24,483 nucleotides of DNA from Phoronis australis (lineage: Eukaryota; Phoronida; Phoronidae), in assembly GCA_002633005.1 (NCBI GenBank), contig NMRA01000213.1, forward strand, positions 657,111 to 681,593. Reading direction: 5' to 3'. A program made the translations under genes and the position numbers. Positions 1 to 10,370 of this stretch are shown here, one piece after another. The notes beneath the pieces are model-generated. The model was not told the origin of the DNA and searched no databases. It saw nothing but the letters and a program-made list of their open reading frames with translations. Numbering within the stretch: the stretch's first letter is position 1; each line of letters opens with the position of its first letter.

Positions 1-45
1 TTACCATTGTACTGCATGAGTTGCATACATGTTCACTGCTTTTAG

Positions 46-252
46 CTCAGGGACCCATCAAAGGGGGCTGGGGTGAGTTCGGACCTTGGACGTCGTGTTT
101 ACTAAGTAAGAATCGCACGCGAACCAAAATGTGCAATAATCCAGCACCAAGTGGCGGCGGCTCCTATTGCCAGGAAAACAGCTCTAGTACGGAGACCCAG
201 TCTTGTCCAACTCAGGCAAAGTTGAGGATGAGCTATTACGATGAAGTCTATG
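46..252 (+). CDS. Mosaic gene, exon with atypical TSP1 repeat (cassette 1)
   Basis: This exon encodes a thrombospondin type 1 repeat, an extracellular module that binds glycans and matrix proteins. It reads GGWGEFGPWTSC, then NRTRTKMCNNPAPSGGGSYC, then an STETQSCP-like end, matching the family pattern R-x-R-x-C...P.P..GG..C......C. Only four cysteines are present instead of six, because the CGGG segment between the first tryptophan block and the NRTR motif is missing. The acceptor is the AG at 44-45. A second AG at 49-50 would change the phase and is less likely, because every other module here starts in phase 1. The donor is TATG|GTAAGA, phase 1, and it joins in frame to the PAN exon at 2471. 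The tail after the repeat has an SYYDEVY motif; the other cassette has a similar tail with a YY pair. The upstream part of the gene lies outside the window. Confidence 0.8.
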
Positions 253-2470
253 GTAAGAACATTATAAAACTCGTCGCTGGTTTATAGGGTCCTTATTGAA
301 ACAACACGTGCTCACGCTGTGTGCATTTCTGATTTGCATCGTTTTGCATACATAGCTAATCAACTCGCCTGAAATTCCAAACAGTCATCATGGGACTGCG
401 ATCAACGGCACCTGTCCACACGCACTTCATCAAAATAGCTTAATAAACTGTATAATTTTGACTGTAGTGTCAACAGTGTGACGCTCCTGATACCATTCTG
501 TGGTTGTATATGGAAATTACTCTATAATTTTAAAATCGATTATTTACTTAAGTACTTGTGTTTGGTCTGACTACAATTCTATGGGAAGCATTGGCGTGTC
601 GGAGACAACAGAGGTCCTGCCGCCCTTCTTTATCTCGTATCAATACACCAATTGAAAAATAAGAATATTATTAACAAATCATGGTTGGCCGAATTACAAA
701 TGCATGCTGCCTTCGCAAGTCATGTGAATACACTTTAACGAAGCAGCACTTTTTGTGTTCATCAGGGGACTGTTTCATGAAAGTGCTCTTTGTGCTCACC
801 AGGTTAATAACCGATCACTCGCCGTGTACTATGAACCAGCGTTAAGCGTTTTATTTTGATGTTGATATCGCTTAGAAACTAAACCTTTCAAAGACTGAGT
901 GCAATGTGAAGGAAATTTGACTGGTCTACCTGTGACAGCAATACTTCCATTTGTCAATTAGATGCTTGTCGGTGGTTTCGCTTGACGACAATGTTCCCCT
1001 AAGTTTAATCACGTGGCTGCGAAAGTTAGGTGACTTTACTTACATGTAAAGCGTGAACTGACTTTCTGGAAAATGGTAAAGCGTCGTTTACCGGAAACGC
1101 CTTAGCGGCATGCAGAGGGTATCATGACGGTGGTTTAACAAAACCAGGTTGAAGATTGAAACTCGGGTGTCTTAAACCTGAGATGTAACTTGCATTTCAC
1201 CAAACACGGTTTAAAATCCTGAAAGCCAGTTTTGTCAAGACCAGGGAGCGGGTTTGATAAAACCAGTTATAAAGGATGTATGAGATCTTACTGTTCGATC
1301 TGCCGCGGCGTTAACTATTGAAGTGCTTAATGGAACCTGGTGGGTCTGTTAAAAATAATATTAGTAGAGGTCTGACAAAAATTCTTCTGAGGAACTAGGT
1401 TTCTTTACCGTAGAGAAAAGTCCTATGTTATAGAGAATCATAGAACTGACGCCAATTCATCTCAATGTAATAACAAGTTTAGATAACTATTGGTCCAGTC
1501 ACACTGGTTGCATAGTTCCCGGGACAGTTAAAGAAATTTTGGAGATGCTAAAAAATGAAAGCCAAACAGAATTTCATCTGCAAACAACACACTGAAGGGC
1601 CCAGTGTCGGATCTAGGATATCCTGAGGGCGACCAACATTTTTTCTGATAACTGTACCCAACAGACACAGACACACACACACACACATACACACACGCGC
1701 GCGCGAGCGCGCACTCACGCACACACACACACGCACACAAATAATAACCCGTGATTAGTCGCAACACAATGCTATTTTACCTGTCATTTTTGCTACTTAT
1801 TTTTTCGGTGGTCCGGGTCGATATTCCCTAAATCCGCCACTGCGATTAAACGAAGTTGACCTCAGTGAGAAGCATCAAGTGGTGTCAGACCTCATTGGAG
1901 ACGTTGCCGTCTTTAGTCCTACATGACGACGAAAATCTGTCCAATCATTCGTATTCTTAGGAATCACGGTGCAAGTGGTACTGGTCTACCTGTACGTTTG
2001 AATTAGTTTGTTGTCGTAAAAGTGAAAATATTCCACTCTCGCTCTAAAATTGCGTCCGTGATGCACTCCGCGTCTTCGTCTTTCAGCCACATGGTTGAGC
2101 ACATCTATATCGCAGAGGTCTTTCATCTTTACCTGTATTAAGCCTGCGTCTGACCAAGTCTATAGTTAAACTTTGCTTTTGAGATCGTGATATTGGAATA
2201 AGGCAATCAGCCCTCGGTTATGAAATGAAAGACGCTTTGATCATTTTTATGCCAGGTTTTACATGACAACTGGACTAAACGCCAAGTCTCCTTTACGGAA
2301 TGCAGGTTATCTTTAAACGTGGTCCATTCCTAATGTAAAACAAGTTTAATTTGAAACCATTTTGATGAAATCGGCAGCAAATGCTCCAGACGGATAGTAT
2401 GTTGGCATCAAATGACTTAATCCAGCATTTTGCATTCTGTGATTTTAATACCTGCTTTGTATCATTTCAG
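253..2470 (+). other. Intron between TSP1 and PAN exons
   Basis: This is a 2.2 kb intron with no coding exon I can support on either strand. It contains the CA/CG microsatellite at 1670-1739. Around 1133-1275 there are short repeated GGTTT...AAAACC foldbacks, reading GGTTTAACAAAACCAGG and GGTTTGATAAAACCAG. The donor GTAAGA and acceptor ATCATTTCAG are both good consensus sites. Confidence 0.7.
1670..1739. repeat. CA/CG alternating microsatellite
   Basis: About 70 bases consist mostly of CA dinucleotides with a central CG-rich block (CGCGCGCGCGAGCGCGC). Nearly the whole tract alternates purine and pyrimidine. Such tracts are known to be able to adopt Z-DNA and to vary in length by slippage. 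It lies inside an intron. Confidence 0.9.
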
Positions 2471-2737
2471 TATGTAGTGGTACGGAAAGATTCCAACTAA
2501 TTATTGTTGACAAAGTGGCATTCAGCGGACATGTCATTGAAACGGTCAATAGTGTCGACAGTGAACTAAAGTGCGCCATTTTCTGCATGAACGACACAGA
2601 ATGCCAGTCTGCGGATTACTCCAGTGTGTCGTCCACGTGCACTTTCTTAGATGTCACGTGGGATAACCAGATGCTGTCTTCAAATTCCTTGGCAGAGAAG
2701 TCTCAGATGGCGCATTTAGAATTTCAATGTACCTTAG
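2471..2737 (+). CDS. Mosaic gene, PAN/apple domain exon (cassette 1)
   Basis: This exon carries one complete PAN/apple-type domain, a disulphide-bonded extracellular fold that mediates protein or carbohydrate binding. Visible landmarks are the opening VCSGTERFQ, the core VDSELKCAIFC, then C-x-SADYS, a following STCTF, VTW, and the closing HLEFQC. The cysteine order fits the apple/PAN_1 pattern C...C...C...C. The exon is 267 bases (89 codons), enters and leaves in phase 1, and joins the TSP1 exon before it and the lectin exon after it without a frame change. It closely resembles the second PAN exon at 7891-8166: shared VDSEL.C, C.SAD.S, VTW and HLEF.C. The call is based on motif recognition, not a profile search. 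Confidence 0.8.
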
Positions 2738-4683
2738 GTAAACTATCATTAGAACGACAGGACATATTCAAAGTGTTTATAAAATCAATGATGTGAAAAA
2801 TGAGCTGCACTATGATCCTGTTATTGCAAACCATCCCTTCGGTGAAAGCACGTTTTTGCTAGCTTGCCCATCAATTTCATTTTGGGAACTGCACAAGAAA
2901 CGAAACAAATTGCAAAATACAGAAACTTTTCTTTGTTGACTCTACAGTGCGTTGGCTACTTTAGGCCCTCGAAGATGCAATCATATTGATCACTAGAAAT
3001 GGGAATGCATATTGAATACATACAGTAAGTTTTATACTTGTCATAGTATCAAATCTCACAAATGTCTTGAAAGTAACCTTCAACGGAAAGGTGGTGTTAA
3101 TAGCAGAGCTCAAGTTACGAGTTTTCGATGCTGTGCGCATCCATCAATGATTGAAGGAGGCCGACATTCATGTTAAGCTAGGCGTGAGAGGTAAAGTCTG
3201 CCTCCCGTTCAGTAACGCTAGGACCTAGCTTAAAAGCAAGACTTTGCGAGATTACGCGAGATATTGCCGTATATTTTAAATACGAGCACGTGACCTTGAC
3301 TAGCTTTTGGCTAGGTCCTAGCGTAGGTCCTAGGGTCTACTGAACGCACGCCGGGTTTGTTTTCAAACATGTCGTCGAGTCTCTGTTTCACCTTTGGTTG
3401 GAATGCCCCTTCTTACAATAAAAATACCTTCCTGAAAGATATTAGGCTCTACCAAGTTTAGACACGGGTATAAGCATGGTACATATGGGAAACCAAACTG
3501 AAGTGTGGCGTATCTGTAAATTTATTTATTATGCGTTTTAAAAGAGACGGAGACAGTGTTCATTTTCCAGTTAGGTTTACTTTTGTAGTATTTTACTTTT
3601 ACTTTACATATTTTTGTAACAGGGGCCGGAAAAACTTTATCATTAGGTAGTTGAGCCGCACCACGCATTCATTATTCACGGGTATGCAGCAGATGAGTCA
3701 GGGTTGCAATCTACGCGATGTAACGATTGGTGATGCACACATTTGGCGTTGCTTAGTAATTTGCATTTGAAGCCAAATTTTGCACAGTTCTCGTTAACAG
3801 TGTATAACACAGTAAACTATTAATATTAAATTCACCCAATCCCCAATTTCCTAAATATGACTTTCTTAAAACGGTTCCTGGGGATGTTTTTTTTTTGCTG
3901 GATTAATCTCCTAACGGGTAGCATGATCCGTCATATACTCGTAAAATTGTAGAATCACCTGTCATCCAGAGCAACCGCGGTAGTAGTGCAATGAGTCCAA
4001 ACTGATTAACTGGTGCACTAGGCGTGTTTCCTATTTTAGAGCGTTACCAACGTACGTTTTCTTAATTGTTGAGACTTCATTTAGTTAATATCAAATGAAT
4101 ACCGTAAGATTTAATTAAATAAGCACTTTTGATGACAAATAGTCGCGACTTTTTTTTGGAAGAAAAAGTAGTTATTCCCAATTTTCCCGCCAAAATGTAA
4201 TGGGTGGAAGACATGTGGTCACTTGACAATTGAGTGCAGTGGCAGAGCATGGCAGATCAGAAGACGAAACGTGCCGAAGTTTGCCTCCCGACTGAATCGC
4301 ATGTTCCACATGACATTCCACCCTCTCGTCGCACAAACCGCGCAAAAATAAAATCACATAATGGAGTTGCGTATTTGAGTTGGCTACGTTGCGTCTTCGG
4401 CCCTAGGACTGCAGCAGTGCACTGAGATGTCATCTGGCGTATTATGAGACTCAACAGGTGACCGACAGCACAATCTGGCCAGGATACTACTGAGTGTTCT
4501 ACACTCATGTTCTTGGTAATATAAATCTGATACCGCTTTGTTTAGTTGACTCATATCCAACAAATTTATGTTCTGGGATGACTACGTGTTTGTTTTTGCT
4601 GTAGAGAAATAGATGAGACGTTATGAGGTAGCCAACTAAATGAATATCCTTCAGATCATCAATTCATTCTATTTCTACTGCAG
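2738..4683 (+). other. Intron between PAN and lectin exons
   Basis: This 1.9 kb intron has GTAAAC as donor and CTACTGCAG as acceptor. It contains the 141-bp foldback element at 3206-3346. Open frames around 4172-4508 on both strands lack recognisable domains and splice support, so I do not call them genes. Confidence 0.65.
3206..3346. mobile_element. Foldback (MITE-like) element
   Basis: CGTTCAGTA (3206-3214) is repeated inverted as TACTGAACG (3338-3346). Just inside, CGCTAGGACCTAGC (3216-3229) is perfectly inverted as GCTAGGTCCTAGCG (3310-3323). A further AAAAGC/GCTTTT pair lies next to these arms. The loop of about 80 bases is not coding. The nested arms suggest a small non-autonomous foldback or MITE-like element. 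No target-site duplication is evident, so the true ends are uncertain. Confidence 0.55.
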
Positions 4684-4864
4684 ATTTGGGTTGCCCACCT
4701 GGATTTCATCTTTACGACAACTCCAAATGCTACGCTATAACAGGATCAGATTCTCTTAAGGTAGCCTTCTCAGAAGCGATAAACTATTGCTACGCCAGAG
4801 CAAGTCAACCGGTGTTTGTAGACGACGTCGAAGAGAAGAATGACATCATTGCTTTCACAAATAG
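4684..4864 (+). CDS. Mosaic gene, C-type lectin domain, first exon (cassette 1)
   Basis: This is the N-terminal half of a C-type lectin domain (CTLD). It opens with DLGCPPGFHLYDNSKCY, the long-form start with an extra disulphide. It continues with AFSEAINYC, where the cysteine pairs with the last cysteine of the fold in known CTLDs, and then the helix-2 region EEKNDIIAF. The exon begins in phase 1 after TGCAG and ends AATAG|GTACTT in phase 2. It joins the exon at 5169 to give NRYASSVG. Together the two exons make 141 codons, normal for a CTLD plus linkers. The phase-2 split inside the fold is repeated in the second CTLD of this gene. Confidence 0.85.
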
Positions 4865-5168
4865 GTACTTATGTCCCAAGTGCAATAAGTGTGGTTTCGC
4901 CCCTAAAATAGGCTTAACATAGGACTTCGTTCACAAAATCCCTTCTAAGGACACATTCTAGACTAACTGATAGATGCTCTATTAGGGATAGCGTCATGGG
5001 TGCCCATACGTAGAAGCAGACTACAATTTGTTTTGCCCAATGTTTCATAAATCTTAGTATCTATTTCATATCGAAGACATGTTTGAAATTGTGCTTTTCT
5101 TTAAAGTATAGTATTCTAAAGGAAAAGGCATTGCCTTTTTAATAGTATTAATGTTGGCATCTTTCTAG
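4865..5168 (+). other. Short intron inside the first lectin domain
   Basis: This is a 304-base phase-2 intron from GTACTT to CTTTCTAG. Nothing coding or repetitive is visible in it. Confidence 0.8.
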
Positions 5169-5410
5169 ATACGCATCATCCGTAGGAAGTGGTGTGGAGA
5201 CGTATTGGTTGGGACTGCAAAGTGTTGAAGAAAATAACATCACTGCGTGGTATCTACTCAACAAGACCGAGTTTAATAACAACAGCTACACCTATTGGAG
5301 ACATGGCGAGCCGTCACACGACTGCGCACTAATGAACTGCAAGGGACACAACTGCCAATGGGAAGGCGCAGACTGCGGTTCACGTCACCATATAATATGT
5401 GAGAGAGAAG
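5169..5410 (+). CDS. Mosaic gene, C-type lectin domain, second exon (cassette 1)
   Basis: This is the C-terminal half of the first CTLD. It contains YWLGLQ, the counterpart of the family WIGL core, then ITAWYLLNK, YTYWRHGEPSHDC, and the final CGSRHHIICE, where the last cysteine closes the main disulphide. In the calcium and sugar site the EPN/QPD position reads EPS (5308-5316), and the WND position reads WEG (5359-5367). Classic calcium-dependent mannose or galactose binding is therefore doubtful. The exon enters in phase 2 and leaves in phase 1 at GAGAGAAG|GTACTC. It is followed in frame by the second TSP1 exon. Several N-x-S/T sequons (NIT, NKT, NNS) suggest a secreted, glycosylated chain. 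Confidence 0.87.
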
Positions 5411-5789
5411 GTACTCTAGTTCGGCTCTGTGTGACCGTGTCCTACCTAAGTTTTTCATTCGATTGTAAAAGTATTTTGGCATTTCATTTATGTCTAACGA
5501 CATGCATGTTCCGGTGGTACCGGGTAAGCCTACATACATGTACATGTATACACACATTTGAAGGAAACATCTCCATGCAGCTTTTGCTGAGCCATTTCCA
5601 AAGGTTGTGACGTGAACTGAAACAGTTTCAGCCCCGCTGTGTACACAGATGTCAAATTATGCTGCTATTCCTATACCTTCATATTTGCGAAGAAGTTGAG
5701 TAGGCCTACACGGTGCTAGCTAGTCCACATGTCTTCGTATAGACAACAGCCGCTGTAGTGTTCAAAGCGAGCCACACTTAACTTTATAG
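5411..5789 (+). other. Intron between the two cassettes
   Basis: This 379-base phase-1 intron separates the first and second TSP1-PAN-lectin cassettes. It contains two overlapping TACATGTA palindromes at 5535-5548. No exon is visible. Confidence 0.75.
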
Positions 5790-5993
5790 CTTTCAGAATA
5801 ATGGGAGGTTGGACGGAAGTGCCGTGGAACGGTCCTTGCCTACCATGCGGTAATCGGACTCGATCCACGCAGTGTGACAACCCACCGCCAGTGAATGGAG
5901 GCTATTGTAATGACACGTCTTTGACGGCTACGTTTGAGGAGGACTACTGCTATTGTCCAGGCACGGAGACGGTGGAATATTATGCAAATGATT
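5790..5993 (+). CDS. Mosaic gene, exon with atypical TSP1 repeat (cassette 2)
   Basis: This is a second variant thrombospondin type 1 repeat: MGGWTEVPWNGPC, then CGNRTRSTQCDNPPPVNGG, then YC and a C-terminal YCYCP. It has six cysteines, but their spacing differs from the usual TSP1, with only a short gap between the first two. The acceptor chosen is the AG at 5788-5789. The nearer AG at 5795-5796 would read straight into a TAA after the phase-1 donor at 5410, so it is rejected. The donor is GATT|GTAAGC, phase 1. The exon is 204 bases (68 codons), nearly the size of the cassette 1 exon at 46-252. The two share GGW.E..PW, NRTR, C.NP.P and a tail with a YY pair. Confidence 0.8.
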
Positions 5994-7890
5994 GTAAGCC
6001 ATCGTAATTTTTTGCCCAAATCGGAAAATAGTTGATGTACTTGTAACTACAGCTTTGTTTGAAACTTTGAACAGCAGTTCCATGGGTCAAAACGTGTACT
6101 TTACGAATTTTTAGTTCGCACCATCTGACTAATCCATTTTACGTGATATTTTCAAATGCTTTAATACAGTGCATTCTATAGATATTATAATTACCAGGGG
6201 CGGAATCCTGACTTTCAGCTAGGGGGCGACGGCAGAGTATTAACCGGGATTTCGACCGTCAGATATTCGCACCCTTGAACTGCCATATAGAACCCTTGCC
6301 CCACCCCCTTTCAATCCGCCACCGGTGACTGTTACTAAAGTCACCGAAATCGTTAAAAAGCAATGTTCTGCAGCCAACTGATTGGAACCAGTTTGAAACT
6401 CTTGAGTCACATTGCCAAGTATGACCGTCATGGAGTGACCGCCCACATTAATAACAAGATGCGTTCTGGCGGAATTACACTTTCTCTTTCAACAACATGT
6501 TGAAGTATGCTTTTCACCAGTAAGTATAGTATTAGCAGTATCGAACGACTTCAAACGTACAATATAAGATGCCCTAAGTGAGGCGAGTATGTTGAAGGTT
6601 TGACAAGATCCCGCTAGACCACACTAAGAAGCCCAGTAAGCGTTGCAGGGGTAACTGTTCAATCCAAAGCATATGTGTGTGTGGGCTATGAGTTAAGCAG
6701 TCCAATCATTTTGGTGATCAGCAGCTCGATAAGCTGAAGACTGGGTAATGGGTAGGTCCTGCATGTACTACACGTACCTCGTTTACATGTACTTGTTCTG
6801 CACCTACATGGATGATCTTCTTGATACTTAAAATGCTACAATGAAACGGTCTCCACAGATTTTTCATCTACTGTACATGTGCTGGAAATTGGACAACCAG
6901 TGTCCCATTATTCTTTGAGTTCATGGCGTTTACGGCAAATCCGTAAAAGAGTCAATCCAAGGAAGAAGTCGTGAATTGTAATTCGGTAGCCAAACGCTAG
7001 AAACCTAGCTGCCATTAAATGACAGCTACATTTCGTGTTGAACCAGTGATTGCTACGTGGACCTGGTATCTCCCAATAAAAAGCTTCGACCACAAGTTAA
7101 ATGCGAACGGAACGTGAGAAATTGGCAATGTTCGCTTACTGCCTCATGTTGTTGACCTTCAATTTGTCATACGGAAGGCAACAACGTGACGACGTGAGAT
7201 CTGGTGTAAGTGCACCAAGTGATGATTAGCTGACTGTTTATAGTAAAGATCGTCAAACTGGTGTAACTTGGCGTGTCATACTCGGCTTAATGTTCGAAAT
7301 GTGTCCTTTAATGTGTCCTTTATTCTGATGCGATCGTCGCGTTGGTGTCTTCTCAGATAGTGAGCAGGTGGTGATTGGAAACACAGAAGTATACTCATGC
7401 TTCCCGCGAAAACATTTCGATCCCTTGAAAGCAAAGATAGGGTTGCTTTGATTAGAATTATCCGAGGCAAACACCAGGGATAACTGAGAGTTTGGGAATT
7501 AAATACAAACGTTTTCCTGTTTTTGTCAAAAATCCCTTTTGGCATAAGAAAATATGACAGCCTAAGTTGTTTATACCTGGGATACTGATTACTTTCAGAA
7601 TAAATGCTGTTAAGCCTTTTACCCCCGGGCTTTCGCCACCTTCGCCCCATGAGTCGCTACCGAAACACAAAATGGAACACAACGCACACGCAAGAGTCAA
7701 CATATGACCTCTGGTGACTAGCACGTTCACGTTCACGTTTTCGTAAGGTACCCTTAACTATCTGACTGAATGCTCCCGTGCATCCCCCAAATGTATCCCC
7801 TGCAGTGCAAAATGTTTAAGTCACTTACAGGTTACTTATTTTTCAATCCAAACTCCGAAATAAACGTCTACCACACTGTTATACTTCCAG
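5994..7890 (+). other. Intron between TSP1 and PAN exons of cassette 2
   Basis: This 1.9 kb intron holds no supported exon. Visible structure is a perfect 8-bp stem, CGGTGACT/AGTCACCG at 6323-6346, and a TACATGTA at 6784-6791. Open frames on the minus strand near 7253-7736 have no recognisable domain and are treated as chance. Confidence 0.65.
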
Positions 7891-8166
7891 CTATCTGTGA
7901 TCTATCGATTGGTCAACAGCTTCAAGTGGTGTCCACAAGCAACCGAATGATTTTTGGCAACGAGTTGGGATCTCTGAAAGGCGTTGACAGCGAGTTGGAC
8001 TGTATCATTCTGTGCCTGAATGAGTCGGGTTGCAAGTCTGCTGACTTTTCTAACATCACAAACGTCTGCATCTTAAGAAACGTAACGTGGTCCGACCCAG
8101 ATTTGGACTTGGAAAGTGTTCAGCCAAACATCACCCTATCTCACTTGGAGTTTGGGTGTGTCGTAG
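7891..8166 (+). CDS. Mosaic gene, PAN/apple domain exon (cassette 2)
   Basis: This is the second PAN/apple domain: SICDLSIGQQLQ, then GVDSELDCIILCLNESGC, KSADFS, NVCILRNVTW and the closing LSHLEFGC. It matches the first PAN exon motif by motif and has the same phase-1 entry and exit. At 276 bases (92 codons) it is only nine bases longer. The acceptor is ACTTCCAG at 7883-7890. The reading frame stays open upstream, but the phase-1 donor at 5993 joins only this site cleanly. The donor is GTCGTAG|GTAAGTG. The role inferred is extracellular protein or glycan binding. Two NxT sequons (NIT, NVT) are present in the core. Confidence 0.82.
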
Positions 8167-9283
8167 GTAAGTGATTTGCAATGTGCATGTGAGATTGGAC
8201 ATTTGTTAACTCATTGCCAATAACTGACATTTGCTTGAGTTCCCTCAAACCAGATATGGAACGTAGTTTCCACATACTTTGACCAAGGACTGTTACATTT
8301 AGCCAAGTACCAAGCATTGTCATATTGCAATTAGCGCCATCTATGCTGACAAACGTTTTACTTACAAACTAAGTCTAACATAACTTTACCTGCATAGGTG
8401 GATGACACCAAATTAACCCGCCGTGTAGAGATATTTGTTCGTGCATATTCTATGATAACTTGTTTGGTGCATGAAACATTAAATCTTTATAATGACGAGG
8501 AACTAAAGAAACAAGTATGATGAGCAAATTTCCAAATCGTGACCTTCACAAAAGAACCGTATTGCATAAAGGCAAACATTGATAACTAACAACACACCGA
8601 AGCACCCCGAGGCATGTCATGCACTGGCAGCGGTTACGACAGGGTTGACCTGGGTCCAAGCAGTATTCATTTCAATAATGTAAATTTGGGGTTTCACATT
8701 TCGTCAGGATTTCGATGGAACTGCACTCCTTGTCCATCCTCGAAATTTCTTTAAGCTTTTGATTATCAGAAAGTGTTAAATCGTGTATGAGACAATGATA
8801 TCCCCGTGACCATACTATGTACTTTGCATTCAGGCAGCAGAGCCGACAAGCGAGGCATCTCTTTCCTTCGGCGACGACTATGCCCCTCAGCAAGTGCACC
8901 CGCAGGAAATTTACTCTTGGGCTCCCACAAGTATCTTTGGACAAGGTTTTGCTGTTGTAGTTGACCAACGCATCACAATATCAGCAAGCACCCATTTTCA
9001 TTTTTGAACATCAATTAAACATTGGCCTACTTCAGTACCTGGTTTTGGTTCTGCAGCATATTAATTCTGAACTATGAATTGTGCGTGGAAGTAAGCTCAA
9101 GGCCTACAGGCGAACGCAACAAAATAACTTGATTAAAATGGTGAATTGAAAATTGCATTATCGGCGAGTACTAGCCGTTTCTGTAGCATTAGTCAATGAT
9201 TCTCAACTGGAAAGTGTCTCGGCAGTGTCTAGAAGTATATATTTCTATCTCACTTACCAGTCCTCGTCTTAAATATTTCGCAG
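8167..9283 (+). other. Intron between PAN and lectin exons of cassette 2
   Basis: This 1.1 kb phase-1 intron runs from GTAAGTG to ATTTCGCAG. The only long open frame, on the minus strand around 8672-8968, has no domain signal. No repeat element stands out. Confidence 0.7.
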
Positions 9284-9455
9284 GAGACAAAAGCCCTTAC
9301 TGGTGGGACTACTCCAGTAGATGGAGCGCGTTTTCTCTCAGTCTACAACAGATGGATTACGAAGAGGCCAAGCGATATTGTGACATGCGCAACAGCCACG
9401 TGCTTTTCCTGAATAGCCAGGAAGAACAAAGGCAAATCGTAAAATGGAAAAATGA
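9284..9455 (+). CDS. Mosaic gene, C-type lectin domain, first exon (cassette 2)
   Basis: This is the first half of the second CTLD, reading GDKSPYWWDYSSRWSAF, then DYEEAKRYCDMRNSHVLFL and the helix-2 segment SQEEQRQIVKW. The YEEAKRYC helix 1 and the L.F(L/V) strand are typical of the fold. Unlike the first lectin domain, it lacks the N-terminal CPPG and KCY cysteines. It therefore looks like a short-form CTLD that has lost the extra disulphide. It enters in phase 1 and ends AATGA|GTAAGT in phase 2, the same arrangement as 4684-4864. It joins 10371 to give KNDKKVSV. Confidence 0.8.
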
Positions 9456-10370
9456 GTAAGTTCGGTAACAGACTATTTTTGACTCTTGCAAAACTTAATT
9501 GATTAAGCCTTAGAGTAATTTGTATACTAAATTTTCAGAACATATGTCGTATTATTATTACCTTCCCAAGGGGATTATGTTTTGTTTTTTTGAAAGAGCG
9601 TGTCTTGGAGGGTCACTCCCAGGCATAAGCAAATGGCTTTTGGATGGTTACCTACATGTAGGAATTTCGAAACCCCCACATGAAGGTGCCAGGTAACTGA
9701 TATTTGTCAGTCCATCCTTTGCTCGTAGATTGTTCTGTGTTCCAGGCTGTTTCGTAGCTATTTCTGGATACGTTGTAATTATTTAGATGGGACTTGATAG
9801 CAATGCTTATAGAGGGCAGGTAAAAACCTTTCACAGGGCAAAAGTGGGAATTAAGGGTACATATACCTGATGGACCTTGCGCGAGTGCCTCAAAACACAC
9901 TGAAAAAGTAACCCTTATCCGCAATTTTCAATACGCTGATGTTGTTATCTTGTTATTATGGGTGACCCCCGGGTGTGTGTGTGTTATGTGTGTTAGGTTT
10001 ATCTCGGAATTTACAGACGGATTTTCATGAAAACTTCAGCACAACAAGCACCAGTCGATAGCATTTTTGGGTTTCTCAGGGCCTAACGCTATTTAAAATC
10101 TTGTAGTCAATCCTCTCGTGCCGCAATTGACAACACACTGCACGTGCGCGACCATGTTGCTGTTCAGTGCTACAAGGTGGGAGTCCTAATAAAGACAATG
10201 TCTCTCAAATTTGGTTTTGATCGCCTGAGCATCGGATACTGTGTAGATTGGTATCCTTTCCGATCTTTAAATGGTGCTACTGTTGCACAGAAATACTGTT
10301 TTGGAAACAATCACTTGAATGTTGCTTCCCCATTGTATGGATGAATCACACTCTATTTTTGTTGTCATAG
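9456..10370 (+). other. Intron inside the second lectin domain, with diverged repeat
   Basis: This is a 915-base phase-2 intron. Between about 9550 and 10080 it resembles a widespread invertebrate interspersed repeat, judged from memory of its style. The traits are an opening like CCTTCCCAAGGGGATTATG, a GTGTGTGTGTT tract at about 9973-9998 and a GACGGATTTTCATGAAAACTT segment at 10016-10037. The repeat family is not identified. A perfect 12-nt palindrome, CCTACATGTAGG, lies at 9651-9662. Confidence 0.45.

Noticed and set aside
5797-5993. Alternative acceptor at 5796 for the second TSP1 exon
   Set aside because: Joined to the phase-1 donor at 5410 it reads GAA then a TAA stop; the acceptor at 5789 keeps the frame open.
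6323-6346. 8-bp perfect stem with 8-base loop
   Set aside because: Stems of this size are expected by chance in 24 kb and nothing around it suggests an RNA gene.
7253-7736. Overlapping minus-strand open frames in the TSP1-PAN intron
   Set aside because: They overlap each other in different frames with no domain signal or codon pattern.
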